The notes under the pieces: model-generated
Databases searched by the model: none
The model's input: the letters and a program-made list of their open reading frames with translations, nothing else
Told to the model about the DNA's origin: nothing
From: Marinomonas posidonica IVIA-Po-181
GTDB lineage: Bacteria; Pseudomonadota; Gammaproteobacteria; Pseudomonadales; Marinomonadaceae
Direction: 5' to 3'
DNA: 64,000 nucleotides
Assembly: GCF_000214215.1 (NCBI RefSeq)
Contig: NC_015559.1
Location: 3,831,001 to 3,895,000, forward strand
Part shown: positions 19,691 to 28,761 of the stretch, piece after piece
How the letters are laid out: every line of letters starts with the position of its first letter
Position numbering within the stretch: position 1 is the first letter of the stretch
Position numbers and translations under genes: made by a program

Positions 19691-20209
19691 ATGTTTAACA
19701 AACTAATCTGCTTGGCTGAGGCCATTTCCCAATACACGGGGAAATGCGTTGCTTGGCTCACATTAATGATGATGCTACTGACTTGCCTCATCGTGCTACT
19801 ACGCTATGGTTTTGGTATTGGCTCCATTGCATTGCAAGAATCGGTTCTCTATTTTCATGCTCTGGTCTTTATGTTGGGCGCGGCTTATACCTTTAAAGAA
19901 GACGAACACGTTCGAGTGGACGTATTTTACCGCGACTTCTCTGAGACAAAGAAAGCTTGGGTCAATCTTATTGGCGGGCTTTTCTTCCTGTTGCCTTTTA
20001 CCTTATATACCGCTTACTTGAGCTTGGACTATGTTGGCGCCTCTTGGCGAGTATTCGAAACCTCCCAAGAACCCGGTGGCTTACCTTTCGTTTATCTGCT
20101 TAAAACACTGATTCCTTTAATGATGGTTAGCCTCATCATTCAAGGCATGGCCGATATTTTAAAAAATCTTGGCGTTATTACTGCCGCCCGCTCTGCTCAG
20201 AGGACTTAA
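19691..20209 (+). CDS. dctQ: TRAP transporter small membrane subunit (FcbT2/TakQ type)
   Basis: This protein of about 172 residues has four membrane helices and the DctQ pattern: LMMMLLTCLIVLLRYGFG, then SVLYFHALVFMLGAAYTFKEDEHVRVDVF. Its long form and the EDEHVRVD motif fit the mannitol/chloroaromatic (COG4665) branch. It couples the large permease to a soluble binding protein. The ATG at 19691 is preferred over a GTG at 19679 because GTGGG stands at ribosome-site distance. No binding-protein gene is adjacent; dctM follows after three bases. Confidence 0.9.
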   Translation: MFNKLICLAEAISQYTGKCVAWLTLMMMLLTCLIVLLRYGFGIGSIALQESVLYFHALVFMLGAAYTFKEDEHVRVDVFYRDFSETKKAWVNLIGGLFFLLPFTLYTAYLSLDYVGASWRVFETSQEPGGLPFVYLLKTLIPLMMVSLIIQGMADILKNLGVITAARSAQRT

Positions 20210-20212
20210 CCC

Positions 20213-21601
20213 ATGGCTGAATTTTTACCTTTATGGCTGTTTGCTGGCGTCTGTGTCTGCTTATTATTTGGCTACCCAGTGGCTTTTTCTCTCGGCGGTA
20301 CCGCCTTAATCTTCGCTGCTGTTGGTTCGTTATTTGGCACGTTCGATGGTGTCTTCCTAGAAGCCTTACCAAACCGTTTGTTCGGCATTGTCCGTAACGA
20401 AACCCTCATCGCCGTGCCCTTGTTTGTGTTAATGGGCGTGTTACTGGAAAAATCCAAACTTGCTGAACGACTTTTGGAATCCATGGCCATGCTGTTTGGC
20501 TCCATGCGTGGTGGCTTGGGTATTTCCGTTATTCTTGTGGGCATGCTGTTAGCCGCCAGTACAGGCATTGTAGGGGCTACCGTGGTCACCATGGGGATGA
20601 TTTCATTACCTACCATGTTACGCCGTGGTTATGACCCAGCGCTTGCAACCGGTACCATTTGTGCAACCGGCACACTCGGACAAATCATTCCACCGTCTAT
20701 TGCCTTAGTGCTACTAGGCGACGTAATGTCCAACGCCTTTCAAAAGGCCCAGCTTGAGATGGGCATTTTCTCACCTAAAACCATTTCGGTCGGCGACTTA
20801 TTTGTTGGAGCCTTGATTCCAGGCCTCATTCTCGTGGTGTTCTATATCTTGTACGTCATCATTGTCGCTTGGCTACAACCTCATAAAGCACCAGCGGTGC
20901 CACGTGAAGAATTGCACAGTGGTTCAAATGAGCCATTAGTACTGCAACTGTTCAAAGGCTTATTACCCCCTCTCATTCTTATTTTTGCTGTGTTGGGCTC
21001 CATCCTAACCGGCGTAGCAACACCGACTGAAGCCGCAGGCGTTGGTGCCCTAGGCGCAGCACTACTGGCTTGGGCGAGTGGTAAATTGAGTCTTAAAACA
21101 CTAAAAGAAGCAGTGCATTCCACCACCAAAGTCACCTGCATGGTCTTTATGATCTTGATTGGTGCCTCGTTATTTTCATTGGTATTCCGAGGCTTTGGCG
21201 GCGAAGAACTCATTCAAGACTTCTTCTCTCAACTGCCTGGTGGTGTTGTTGGTGCCATGATTGTGGTGATGTTATTGATGTTCTTCCTAGGCTTCATCCT
21301 AGACTTCATCGAAATCACCTTTGTTGTTGTGCCGATCGTTGCCCCTGTGTTGTTAGCCATGGGGCTCGATCCTGTATGGCTTGGTATTATGATGGCCATT
21401 AACCTACAAACGTCTTTCTTAACACCGCCATTTGGTTTTGCACTCTTCTATTTACGTGGTGTTGCGCCACCAGAAGTGAAAACACAATCCATTTACAAAG
21501 GGGTATTGCCGTTTATCATCATCCAGCTTGTTGTCTTGCTGATGCTGTCAATCTGGCCAGACCTTGCTACTTGGTTACCTGAACAAGTCTACGCAGACTG
21601 A
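20213..21601 (+). CDS. dctM: TRAP transporter large permease (FcbT3/TakM type)
   Basis: This 462-residue permease has about 12 membrane segments and catalyses sodium-coupled uptake of an organic acid in TRAP systems. Family motifs include LFVLMGVLLEKSKLAERLLE, GMISLPTMLRRGYDP, GTLGQIIPPSIALVLLGD and LQTSFLTPPFGFALFYLRG. The inserted region between helices around 170-190 is typical of the mannitol/chloroaromatic (COG4664) branch. The matching class of binding protein (COG4663, TakP-like) is encoded three times at 34-37.7 kb but not here. Confidence 0.93.
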   Translation: MAEFLPLWLFAGVCVCLLFGYPVAFSLGGTALIFAAVGSLFGTFDGVFLEALPNRLFGIVRNETLIAVPLFVLMGVLLEKSKLAERLLESMAMLFGSMRGGLGISVILVGMLLAASTGIVGATVVTMGMISLPTMLRRGYDPALATGTICATGTLGQIIPPSIALVLLGDVMSNAFQKAQLEMGIFSPKTISVGDLFVGALIPGLILVVFYILYVIIVAWLQPHKAPAVPREELHSGSNEPLVLQLFKGLLPPLILIFAVLGSILTGVATPTEAAGVGALGAALLAWASGKLSLKTLKEAVHSTTKVTCMVFMILIGASLFSLVFRGFGGEELIQDFFSQLPGGVVGAMIVVMLLMFFLGFILDFIEITFVVVPIVAPVLLAMGLDPVWLGIMMAINLQTSFLTPPFGFALFYLRGVAPPEVKTQSIYKGVLPFIIIQLVVLLMLSIWPDLATWLPEQVYAD

Positions 21602-21611
21602 GGATAGTTTT

Positions 21612-22571
21612 ATGAAAGCAATGCAAATTCAAGAATATGGTCCTGCCAGCGCTCTTGCTTTGACAGAGGCTCAACAACCCACTCTAGCGGCCGACCAGAT
21701 TTTGGTGAAAGTCGGTGCTGCAGGCGTGAACCCTGTCGATACCTACATTCGTTCAGGCACCAATAATTACACTGCAAATTTCCCTCATACTCCTGGATCT
21801 GATGGGGCTGGCATAATCTCAGCAGTCGGTAATGAGGTAACTGAATTTACGGTAGGACAACGAGTTTACTTTAGCCGTAATTTAAGCGGTTCTTCGGCAG
21901 AATACTGTGTCTGCGCAACGACACATACCTACCCATTAGCGGATGCATTGAGTTTCGAAGAAGGCGCGTGTGTTGGCATTCCTTATACCACGGCACATCG
22001 CGCTTTGTTTGGTCGAGCCAATGGGAAAACTGGGGATAAGGTGCTAGTACACGGTGCCACAGGTGCGGTTGGTCTCGCTACTGTTCAGCTGGCCCTTTCA
22101 GCTGGTATGGAAGTCGTCGCCAGTGCCGGTAGTCAAGCTGGTGTCGACTTACTGCGTGCGCAGGGTGTCGAAACCGTTATTATGCACAATGAAACTGACC
22201 ATTTAGCGCCTTTTCAGTCTTTGCCAACCGGGTTTGATGTCATCATTGAAATGCTGGCCAACCATAACCTTGATCAAGATCTGAAAGCCCTCACCTTCGG
22301 TGGTCGCGTCGCTGTGGTCGGTAATCGAGGCACAGTCGAAATTAACCCTCGTGATTTGATGGCTCGAGATGCCGCCGTTTTTGGTGTCGCGTTAGCAAAC
22401 GTCAAACCAGCCGAATTGGCATTGATTGCTAAAGCGCTCAAACCTTTGTTTGAAAAAGGTGTGCTGAAGCCTGTGATTCGTCAAACCTATGAGTTAACCG
22501 CGTTAGCGCAAGCCCATGAAGATGTTCTCAAGTCGGGCGCATTGGGGAACCTTGTCATTCGAATAGACTGA
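21612..22571 (+). CDS. Zinc-free quinone oxidoreductase (zeta-crystallin-like, MDR family)
   Basis: This 319-residue NADPH-dependent oxidoreductase is of the medium-chain family. The start at 21612 follows AGGA; an earlier in-frame ATG at 21564 lies inside dctM. A GroES-like N-terminal domain (about 1-125, with GVNPVDTYIRSG) precedes a Rossmann domain with VHGATGAVGLATVQLA (about 149-164). Zinc-binding cysteines are absent, as in quinone reductases. The likely reaction is one- or two-electron reduction of quinones or enones. It lies 10 bases after dctM and ends at a strong terminator, so it may belong to the dctQM operon. Confidence 0.85.
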   Translation: MKAMQIQEYGPASALALTEAQQPTLAADQILVKVGAAGVNPVDTYIRSGTNNYTANFPHTPGSDGAGIISAVGNEVTEFTVGQRVYFSRNLSGSSAEYCVCATTHTYPLADALSFEEGACVGIPYTTAHRALFGRANGKTGDKVLVHGATGAVGLATVQLALSAGMEVVASAGSQAGVDLLRAQGVETVIMHNETDHLAPFQSLPTGFDVIIEMLANHNLDQDLKALTFGGRVAVVGNRGTVEINPRDLMARDAAVFGVALANVKPAELALIAKALKPLFEKGVLKPVIRQTYELTALAQAHEDVLKSGALGNLVIRID

Positions 22572-22592
22572 TTTTGCTGACGCAAACACCAT

Positions 22593-22628
22593 AACGGCGT
22601 GATCAATTGATCACGCCGTTTTTATTTT
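22593..22628 (+). terminator. Strong hairpin terminator after the quinone oxidoreductase
   Basis: AACGGCGTGATCAA and TTGATCACGCCGTT (22593-22620) form a perfect 28-base palindrome, followed by TTTATTTTTT. It ends the dctQM-oxidoreductase unit. Confidence 0.9.
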
Positions 22629-22748
22629 TTGTCGTTTTTCCGACGGAAAAGGGTAAAAAAATACGCCATCTCCCAAAAAAAACCCTCTGTCAAAGCCAAT
22701 CCAACAGGGCTATACTTCCTTTTTTTACTTTAACCCTATAGGTGAATT

Positions 22749-23522
22749 TTGACCTCATCTGAATCCGATGTATTTAGCCTCCCAAATGAAGCGAATGCCC
22801 ATGATCATGATTACCATCAATTGGTGATTGTGCTAGACGGCAATACGGACTTCGATATTCAGGGAAAAGGCAAAGAGTTGCATTCAGGCGAAGGCTGTAT
22901 TTTACCCTCAGCCAATTCACATGCTTTCGCAGGTCTGGGTGAAAACCGCATCATGGTTGTTAACCTGCCGATACCACCACAAAAAAGCATTACCGATGAA
23001 GAGTACGAAATCGTCTCTCGTATTTTTGATCAAGCCGCCTATTTTGAACTCAGCCCACGTCTACAAATTCTGGCCTCAGCCTTATCAGGAGAATTACAAC
23101 AGTACCCGGATGACCCAATTTTAGCCCGTGCCTGTGGTAATACCTTACTCAGCGCAATCCGCCATCAGGTAAACAGCAAAGATGTGCGTACCCGTGGCAA
23201 CCAGTTAGACATAGACAAACTGGACCAATTTATCGAGCTTAACCTCTCTCGCAAAGTACACATTGATCAACTGGCTAATTTTTGTTTCCTCAGTGTCAGC
23301 CAATTCCACGAACGCTTTAAAGATCGAACTGGCATGACGCCTCATCAATATTTGATGCGTAAACGCTTAGAACGCGCCCAAACCTTATTACAAGAAGGCT
23401 TTCCACCGATTCAAGTGGCTGAAATGTGTGGTTTCTCTAGTCAAAGTGCGATGACTAATATTTTTTCACAAACTCTCGGCATCACACCACTGCGCTATCA
23501 AAAGCAATTCAGCGTTCGATAA
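22749..23522 (+). CDS. AraC-family regulator, probable activator of putA
   Basis: This 257-residue regulator has an N-terminal cupin-like sensor domain (HDHDYHQLVIVLDGNTDFDI, then LHSGEGCILPSANSHAFAG) and a C-terminal AraC double helix-turn-helix (about 155-255, with PHQYLMRKRLERAQTLLQEG and the GFSSQSAMTNIFSQTLGITP signature). A TTG start at 22749 is proposed: it follows AGGTGA at good spacing, and no ATG is available nearby. It lies upstream of putA in the same direction, separated by 315 bases. Proline-responsive AraC activators of putA are known in Pseudomonas (PruR); the same role is inferred here because this PutA cannot bind DNA itself. Confidence 0.82.
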   Translation: MTSSESDVFSLPNEANAHDHDYHQLVIVLDGNTDFDIQGKGKELHSGEGCILPSANSHAFAGLGENRIMVVNLPIPPQKSITDEEYEIVSRIFDQAAYFELSPRLQILASALSGELQQYPDDPILARACGNTLLSAIRHQVNSKDVRTRGNQLDIDKLDQFIELNLSRKVHIDQLANFCFLSVSQFHERFKDRTGMTPHQYLMRKRLERAQTLLQEGFPPIQVAEMCGFSSQSAMTNIFSQTLGITPLRYQKQFSVR

Positions 23523-23837
23523 TAGACAAACTGTCTTTTTCTTCTATCTTTAAGAAAGTGACAGGCAGGTTTCTTTTCTCCTTTATTTCCCTCATAAAAA
23601 ACCGAACTTGTAGGCAACATACCCTATCGTCGCCCATGAGCCGGATTTTCTTATAAAAAAAAACGACTTTTTCGAAAGACAGTTTCCCCCTTCTGTCACT
23701 AAAGTGTGCCCATTATCCAGACATGCGCTTTGCTGACTTAGACCAACAAACCTAACGTAAAGCGTAATGTGCTCTATCACAATGTGCGGCCGTCAAAATA
23801 ATACGAGATTTATTGCTGCCCGCGGGAGAAAACAACC
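23523..23837 (+). other. Intergenic region before putA
   Basis: This region of about 315 bases must hold the putA promoter and probably the binding sites of the AraC regulator. A purine-rich ribosome site, GGGAG, stands just before the putA ATG. No convincing sigma70 pair or terminator was found, and no coding potential was recognised. Confidence 0.4.
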
Positions 23838-26800
23838 ATGTTTAAAGCGATTGAGGTATTACAACCTAACTTCATTCAAAAGCCACTCAATGAGTTGTGG
23901 CAGCTCATATCCCCTCTTTATAAAGCGGACGAAGAAAGCTGGTTAAAAGAACTTTTGCCTTTGGCGAAACCAACGCAAACAGAGCTTGCAAGCCATACTG
24001 ATACGGCTTCTAAGCTGATCGCGGAAGTGCGTAAAGATGACGACAGTATGTCCATGATAGATGCACTACTATTGGAATACAGTCTGGATACGAAAGAAGG
24101 TATTTTGTTGATGTGCCTTGCCGAAGCATTGATGCGTGTGCCTGATAAAGAAACCGCCGACGCTTTCATCAAAGACAGATTAAGCGTGGCGGACTGGGCC
24201 TCTCACGCGCAGAATTCAGATTCCTTTTTTGTCAATGCGTCAACCTGGGGACTGCTGCTCACCGGTAAAATCGTCACTATGGACGAACGCCAAGACGGTA
24301 CGCCTGCAAACCTTGTTAATCGCATGGTTAACCGGGTTTCTGAGCCAGTGATTCGTAAAGCCATGAACCAAGCCATGAAAATCATGGGACATCAGTTCGT
24401 ACTAGGTCGCAGCATCAAAGAAGCCCTATCTCGCGGTAAAGGCTATCGCGATAAAGGCTATACCTATTCTTTCGATATGTTGGGCGAAGCGGCTTTAACC
24501 GCTGACGATGCCCAAAAATACTTACGTTCATACGAACAAGCTGTTGAATCCGTTGGTCAAGACACTTACAACAAAGGTCATCGCCCAACCATCTCGATTA
24601 AACTATCGGCCCTTCACCCTCGTTATGAAGTGGGTAACGAAGAGCGAGTGATGAGCGAACTGTTTGAAAGCGTCAAAGGCTTAATCGCCAAAGCTCGCTC
24701 ACTTAACGTCGGCATCACCATAGACGCAGAAGAAGCGGACCGTTTAGAACTCTCTCTACATTTATTCGAAAAGCTGTACCGTGATAACGTTTCACAAGGT
24801 TGGGGGCTATTTGGATTGGTGGTTCAGGCTTACTCCAAACGCGCTCTCCCCATACTCGCTTGGCTCGCTGCTTTAGCCAAAGAGCAAGGTGATCGCATTC
24901 CAGTACGTTTAGTAAAAGGAGCTTATTGGGACTCTGAAATCAAACTTTGCCAACAACGTGGCATTAACGGTTACCCAGTATACACCCGTAAAGAAGCCAC
25001 CGATGTTTCCTACCTTGCTTGTGCGCACTTCCTATTGAGTGAACACACTCGTGCGAACATTTTCCCACAGTTTGCCAGCCATAACGCGCATACCATTGCG
25101 ACCATCAGTTGCTTGGCCAAGCAACTTGGCGCCAAAAATGACGAATTCGAATTCCAACGTCTACACGGTATGGGCGATGCACTATACAACCACTTAATCA
25201 AAGAAAATGATCTGTGTGTGCGTATTTATGCCCCAGTAGGAAGCCATAAAGACTTGCTACCTTACCTAGTGCGTCGCTTACTGGAAAATGGCGCAAACAG
25301 CTCTTTCGTACACCGCTTGATTGATGCCAGTTATCCAATCGAAGACCTAGTACATCATCCAGTAACAACACTAGAAAGTCGTCAGTCTCTAGCCAACCCT
25401 CACATTAATTTGCCTAGCAAATTGTTTGCGGATCGAAAAAACTCGTTTGGACCAAACATTGAGATTGAATCGGAGTGGCGACCTTTCAAAGCGCAAATCG
25501 ATACCTTTATGGGACAAGATACGCAATGGCGAGCTTACCCAATTGTCGGTGGTGAAAAAGTCAAAACGGATCAGACTCACGCCATCAAAAGTCCATACGA
25601 CCACAGTCAAGCCGTTGGTGACATTGATTGGGCAGACCAAACAACGGTGGCTAAAGCCATTGGTTTAGCGCAAGCCGCCTTCCCTGCCTGGTCTGCACGA
25701 CCCACCTCAGAACGAGCTGATTGCCTAGACAAGATGGCCGACCTCATGGAAGAGAATTACCCAGAATTGATGGCGCTTTGTCATCGTGAAGCGGGTAAAA
25801 CCATTCAGGACAGCATTGACGAAGTCCGTGAAGCCGTAGACTTCTGTCGCTACTATGCGCAACAAGCCCGCAGCCATTTTGCTGAACCACACAAGTACAC
25901 TGACTTCCTTGGCCAAGATAAACGGGCGCAATGGAAAGGCCATGGTGTGTTTACTTGCATCAGCCCTTGGAACTTCCCATTGGCCATCTTCACAGGCCAA
26001 GTGGTAGCGGCGCTCGTAGTCGGTAACACAGTCATTGCTAAACCTGCAGAACAAACCAGTTTAATCGCGGTACGTGCAATCGAATTGCTGCATCAAGCTG
26101 GCGTGCCAGGCAATGTTTTACACCTGTTACCAGGTGACGGTGCCAGCGTAGGTGCCCCTTTAACTAATGATCAACGCATTGCTGGATTGGCTTTCACAGG
26201 CTCTACTGGTACCGCGCAATTGATCAACCGCACCCTAGCAGCACGTAATGTTCCACCTGTGCCTGTGATTGCTGAGACCGGCGGTCAAAATGCCATGATC
26301 ATTGACTCTACCTCTTTGCCAGAGCAAGTGGTACGCGATGCAGTACGTTCGGCCTTTGCTTCAGCTGGTCAGCGTTGTTCTGCTTTACGTGTGATGTTTG
26401 TTCAAAAAGACATTGCCGATCGCGTGATTCCTATGATCAAAGGCGCTATGCAAGAACAAAGCGTTGGCTTGCCTTACCTGCACAGTACCGATGTGGGCCC
26501 TGTGATTGATCAAAAAGCACAGACCATGTTGCTTGAGCACATTAAACACATGACCAAGGTTGGCAAACTGATCGCACAAGCGGAATTACCGGACCTTACT
26601 AACAAGGGCACCTTTGTGCCACCAACGGCCTTTGAAATCGACAGCATTGACCAACTAACCGATGAAAAATTCGGCCCTATTTTGCATGTCGTACGCTACC
26701 AAGCACGCGATCTGAACACCATCATCGACACCATCAACCAATCTGGTTTTGGATTGACCATGGGCGTACACAGTCGTAACGAAACCACGTGTGCTCGAAT

Positions 26801-26960
26801 TGCGAATCGTGCTCGTGTCGGCAACCTCTACATCAACCGTGACCAAGTCGGTGCCGTCGTTGGTGTACAACCCTTTGGCGGCCAAGGCTTATCTGGTACT
26901 GGACCAAAAGCCGGTGGACCTCACTATCTTCAACGTTTCGCGACAGAACAAGACCTTTAA
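23838..26960 (+). CDS. putA: Bifunctional proline dehydrogenase / P5C dehydrogenase PutA (short form)
   Basis: This 1040-residue enzyme oxidises proline to glutamate in two steps. A helical arm (about 1-170) is followed by the FAD-binding proline dehydrogenase barrel (about 190-480, with [26 protein letters not shown] and FASHNAHT). The NAD-dependent aldehyde dehydrogenase domain follows (about 545-1035), with Glu813 in [10 protein letters not shown] and catalytic Cys847 in [10 protein letters not shown]. The ribbon-helix-helix DNA-binding domain of E. coli PutA is absent at the N-terminus, and the C-terminal ALDH-like domain is absent after residue 1040. The latter is encoded by the next gene, 11 bases downstream. 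Confidence 0.96.
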   Translation: MFKAIEVLQPNFIQKPLNELWQLISPLYKADEESWLKELLPLAKPTQTELASHTDTASKLIAEVRKDDDSMSMIDALLLEYSLDTKEGILLMCLAEALMRVPDKETADAFIKDRLSVADWASHAQNSDSFFVNASTWGLLLTGKIVTMDERQDGTPANLVNRMVNRVSEPVIRKAMNQAMKIMGHQFVLGRSIKEALSRGKGYRDKGYTYSFDMLGEAALTADDAQKYLRSYEQAVESVGQDTYNKGHRPTISIKLSALHPRYEVGNEERVMSELFESVKGLIAKARSLNVGITIDAEEADRLELSLHLFEKLYRDNVSQGWGLFGLVVQAYSKRALPILAWLAALAKEQGDRIPVRLVKGAYWDSEIKLCQQRGINGYPVYTRKEATDVSYLACAHFLLSEHTRANIFPQFASHNAHTIATISCLAKQLGAKNDEFEFQRLHGMGDALYNHLIKENDLCVRIYAPVGSHKDLLPYLVRRLLENGANSSFVHRLIDASYPIEDLVHHPVTTLESRQSLANPHINLPSKLFADRKNSFGPNIEIESEWRPFKAQIDTFMGQDTQWRAYPIVGGEKVKTDQTHAIKSPYDHSQAVGDIDWADQTTVAKAIGLAQAAFPAWSARPTSERADCLDKMADLMEENYPELMALCHREAGKTIQDSIDEVREAVDFCRYYAQQARSHFAEPHKYTDFLGQDKRAQWKGHGVFTCISPWNFPLAIFTGQVVAALVVGNTVIAKPAEQTSLIAVRAIELLHQAGVPGNVLHLLPGDGASVGAPLTNDQRIAGLAFTGSTGTAQLINRTLAARNVPPVPVIAETGGQNAMIIDSTSLPEQVVRDAVRSAFASAGQRCSALRVMFVQKDIADRVIPMIKGAMQEQSVGLPYLHSTDVGPVIDQKAQTMLLEHIKHMTKVGKLIAQAELPDLTNKGTFVPPTAFEIDSIDQLTDEKFGPILHVVRYQARDLNTIIDTINQSGFGLTMGVHSRNETTCARIANRARVGNLYINRDQVGAVVGVQPFGGQGLSGTGPKAGGPHYLQRFATEQDL

Positions 26961-26971
26961 GGGAGACAGAC

Positions 26972-27655
26972 ATGACAATCGTAAAACCTATTCAAATTCA
27001 GGTCGCGCAAGCTGTGTTGGAAAAATGGGATATGTTAGGCGTTCATGGCCGTGCGGAAAAATTGCTGCAAAGCCTATATACCTTTACCGTTGAACAAAAA
27101 CAAATGGCCACATGGCAGATCGAAAATGCCCGCAAAGAAATCGCTGAAACACGCAGCATGCCAGGACCAACTGGTGAAAGTAACGAACTTTCCAACCAAG
27201 GACGAGGTGCTTTCCTGTGCTATTCCGAGATAACGTCTGATAAGGCTAACGTTGGCTTGGTTGGACAAATTTTCACGGCGCTAATCGCTGGCAATACCGT
27301 TATTACGGTTGGTTCAGAAGGTCAACAAATCATGGATTATATTGTGCCTTTTGTCCCTGAAGGGGTCATTCAGAACATTGCAGAGTCCGCTAAAGATTCG
27401 CTCATTGAAGCTGACGATTTAGCTGGTGTGGCCGTGTTGTGTGAACCATCACACACCATGGAATTAAACCAAACGCTCGCCGCCAAATCTGGGCTTATTT
27501 GCCAGTTAGTTGCAGAGACAGATAGTGAAAAGCTGTCTACCATCGCCAAGCCACATTACATACTACGCTTCGTGACAGAACGCACCGTGTCGAACAACAC
27601 CACAGCGGTTGGTGGTAATGCGACCCTATTAGAACTGGGCAGCATGAACGACTAA
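26972..27655 (+). CDS. Stand-alone C-terminal (ALDH-superfamily) domain of PutA
   Basis: This 227-residue protein resembles, in order, the region that follows the aldehyde dehydrogenase domain in long PutA proteins. It shows MPGPTGESNEL (E. coli PutA has LPGPTGESN), an ALDH-like Rossmann stretch (GQIFTALIAGNTVITVGSEG), and the end motif NNTTAVGGNATL, matching the conserved C-terminal motif (VNTAAAGGNASL in E. coli). In long PutA that domain caps the substrate tunnel. Here it has its own AAGGGAG ribosome site and ATG in a different frame, 11 bases after putA. It has no catalytic Cys or Glu of its own. A role as separate subunit of PutA is inferred. Confidence 0.8.
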   Translation: MTIVKPIQIQVAQAVLEKWDMLGVHGRAEKLLQSLYTFTVEQKQMATWQIENARKEIAETRSMPGPTGESNELSNQGRGAFLCYSEITSDKANVGLVGQIFTALIAGNTVITVGSEGQQIMDYIVPFVPEGVIQNIAESAKDSLIEADDLAGVAVLCEPSHTMELNQTLAAKSGLICQLVAETDSEKLSTIAKPHYILRFVTERTVSNNTTAVGGNATLLELGSMND

Positions 27656-27681
27656 TCCTCGATCTAATAGAAATACGCTAT

Positions 27682-27718
27682 AAGAGGCTTCCTTGGTAAC
27701 AAAAAAGCCTCTTTTTTT
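27682..27718. terminator. Bidirectional terminator after the putA unit
   Basis: AAGAGGCTT (27682-27690) pairs with AAGCCTCTT (27705-27713), followed by TTTTTAT. It lies between the convergent PutA-domain gene and the binding-protein gene and can serve both. Confidence 0.85.
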
Positions 27719-27726
27719 ATCCGCTT

Positions 27727-28761
27727 TTATTCACCTTTAATAGATAACAAGGCGCTTTCCCATGCCTTGATAAAACGTCGGCGTTTTGAATCATCAAGAT
27801 ACACCATCAAGGCCGGTCCTAAAGGAATTGGGTGAAAGTTAATACTCTGATCCCGTAAAGCGTTGATGTTTGGATTCAACGCCATCAATTCACTCTTCGA
27901 GGCGAGAACTTGTTGTCCTTCTGTTGAAATTAAAAAGCTTAAAAATCGCTGCGCATTAGAGGCATGTTTTGCTTGCTTTGAAATATAAGCAACGCGGCTA
28001 ACCACCAAAGCATAGTCTTGCGGGATCACCACTCCAATACGACTATCTTGCTTTTCTCTAGCCAGAGAATATGAGCCTAGCATGTTGTAACCAAAGATTA
28101 ATTTTCCAGAAGATATATCATCTAAAAGCTTTGCCGTACGACCATAAACCTGAGTATGAGCTCGTCCTAAGCTTTCTTGTAAACGACCACTGATACTAGA
28201 GGTAACCTCATCTTGAGTGGCAACAAAGTAACCTAACCCAGAACGGCGAGCATCATAGGATCCAACTTTATGAGCAAAAAAGTCATCATCATTACGCATC
28301 GCTTCCGCTAAGGACTCATGGGTGAGAGGAATGAGCTTATTTTTAAACGTTGCTTTGTTATAAACAAACACAATAGGCTCATAGGTGAAACCAATTGCCT
28401 CATTACGCCAATTAGCCCAACTAGGTAAATCATTAACAGCTGAATCCATAATAGGCTGAGCATAACCGTCATTAACCAAATGAACCTGTAAATCCATTGC
28501 CGAACTAATCACCACATCAGGTTGTTCTCGCAAAGACTTGGCTTTTATTGCGTGATAAAGATCTTGTGTATCAAACTCACGATAAACCACCTTGATATCC
28601 GGATATTTATCTTTAAAAGCCACGAGCACCGGAGAGATAGCTCTCAAATCCGTAGCGCTATAGATATCTAATCGCCCGACTTCCTGTAATGAGGTTTCTG
28701 CCAGACTCTTTGTATAAGGCACCATAATGATAAGAGCTAAAAAACATAATCGATTAATCAT
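27727..28761 (-). CDS. Periplasmic binding protein (PgtC/iron-type fold) coupled to a TctE-like kinase
   Basis: This 344-residue protein has a signal peptide (about 1-21, cleavage near SLA-ETS) and a type II periplasmic binding fold of the iron/phosphoglycerate group: GRLDIYSATDLRAISPVL, QPDVVISSAMDLQ, TYEPIVFVYNKATF and RFLSFLISTEGQQVL. There are no ABC permease or ATPase genes nearby. It overlaps the kinase stop-start by four bases in the order regulator-kinase-binding protein. In the Salmonella PgtABC system a comparable periplasmic protein works as a sensor accessory. The same role is proposed here, with the signal likely to be the TctCBA substrate. Confidence 0.75.
   Translation of the reverse strand: MINRLCFLALIIMVPYTKSLAETSLQEVGRLDIYSATDLRAISPVLVAFKDKYPDIKVVYREFDTQDLYHAIKAKSLREQPDVVISSAMDLQVHLVNDGYAQPIMDSAVNDLPSWANWRNEAIGFTYEPIVFVYNKATFKNKLIPLTHESLAEAMRNDDDFFAHKVGSYDARRSGLGYFVATQDEVTSSISGRLQESLGRAHTQVYGRTAKLLDDISSGKLIFGYNMLGSYSLAREKQDSRIGVVIPQDYALVVSRVAYISKQAKHASNAQRFLSFLISTEGQQVLASKSELMALNPNINALRDQSINFHPIPLGPALMVYLDDSKRRRFIKAWESALLSIKGE

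Noticed and set aside
26960..26972. Frameshift or sequencing error splitting one long putA gene
   Set aside because: putA ends cleanly after a complete dehydrogenase domain and the next gene has its own AAGGGAG ribosome site and ATG. A true fission is more likely, though resequencing could still settle it.
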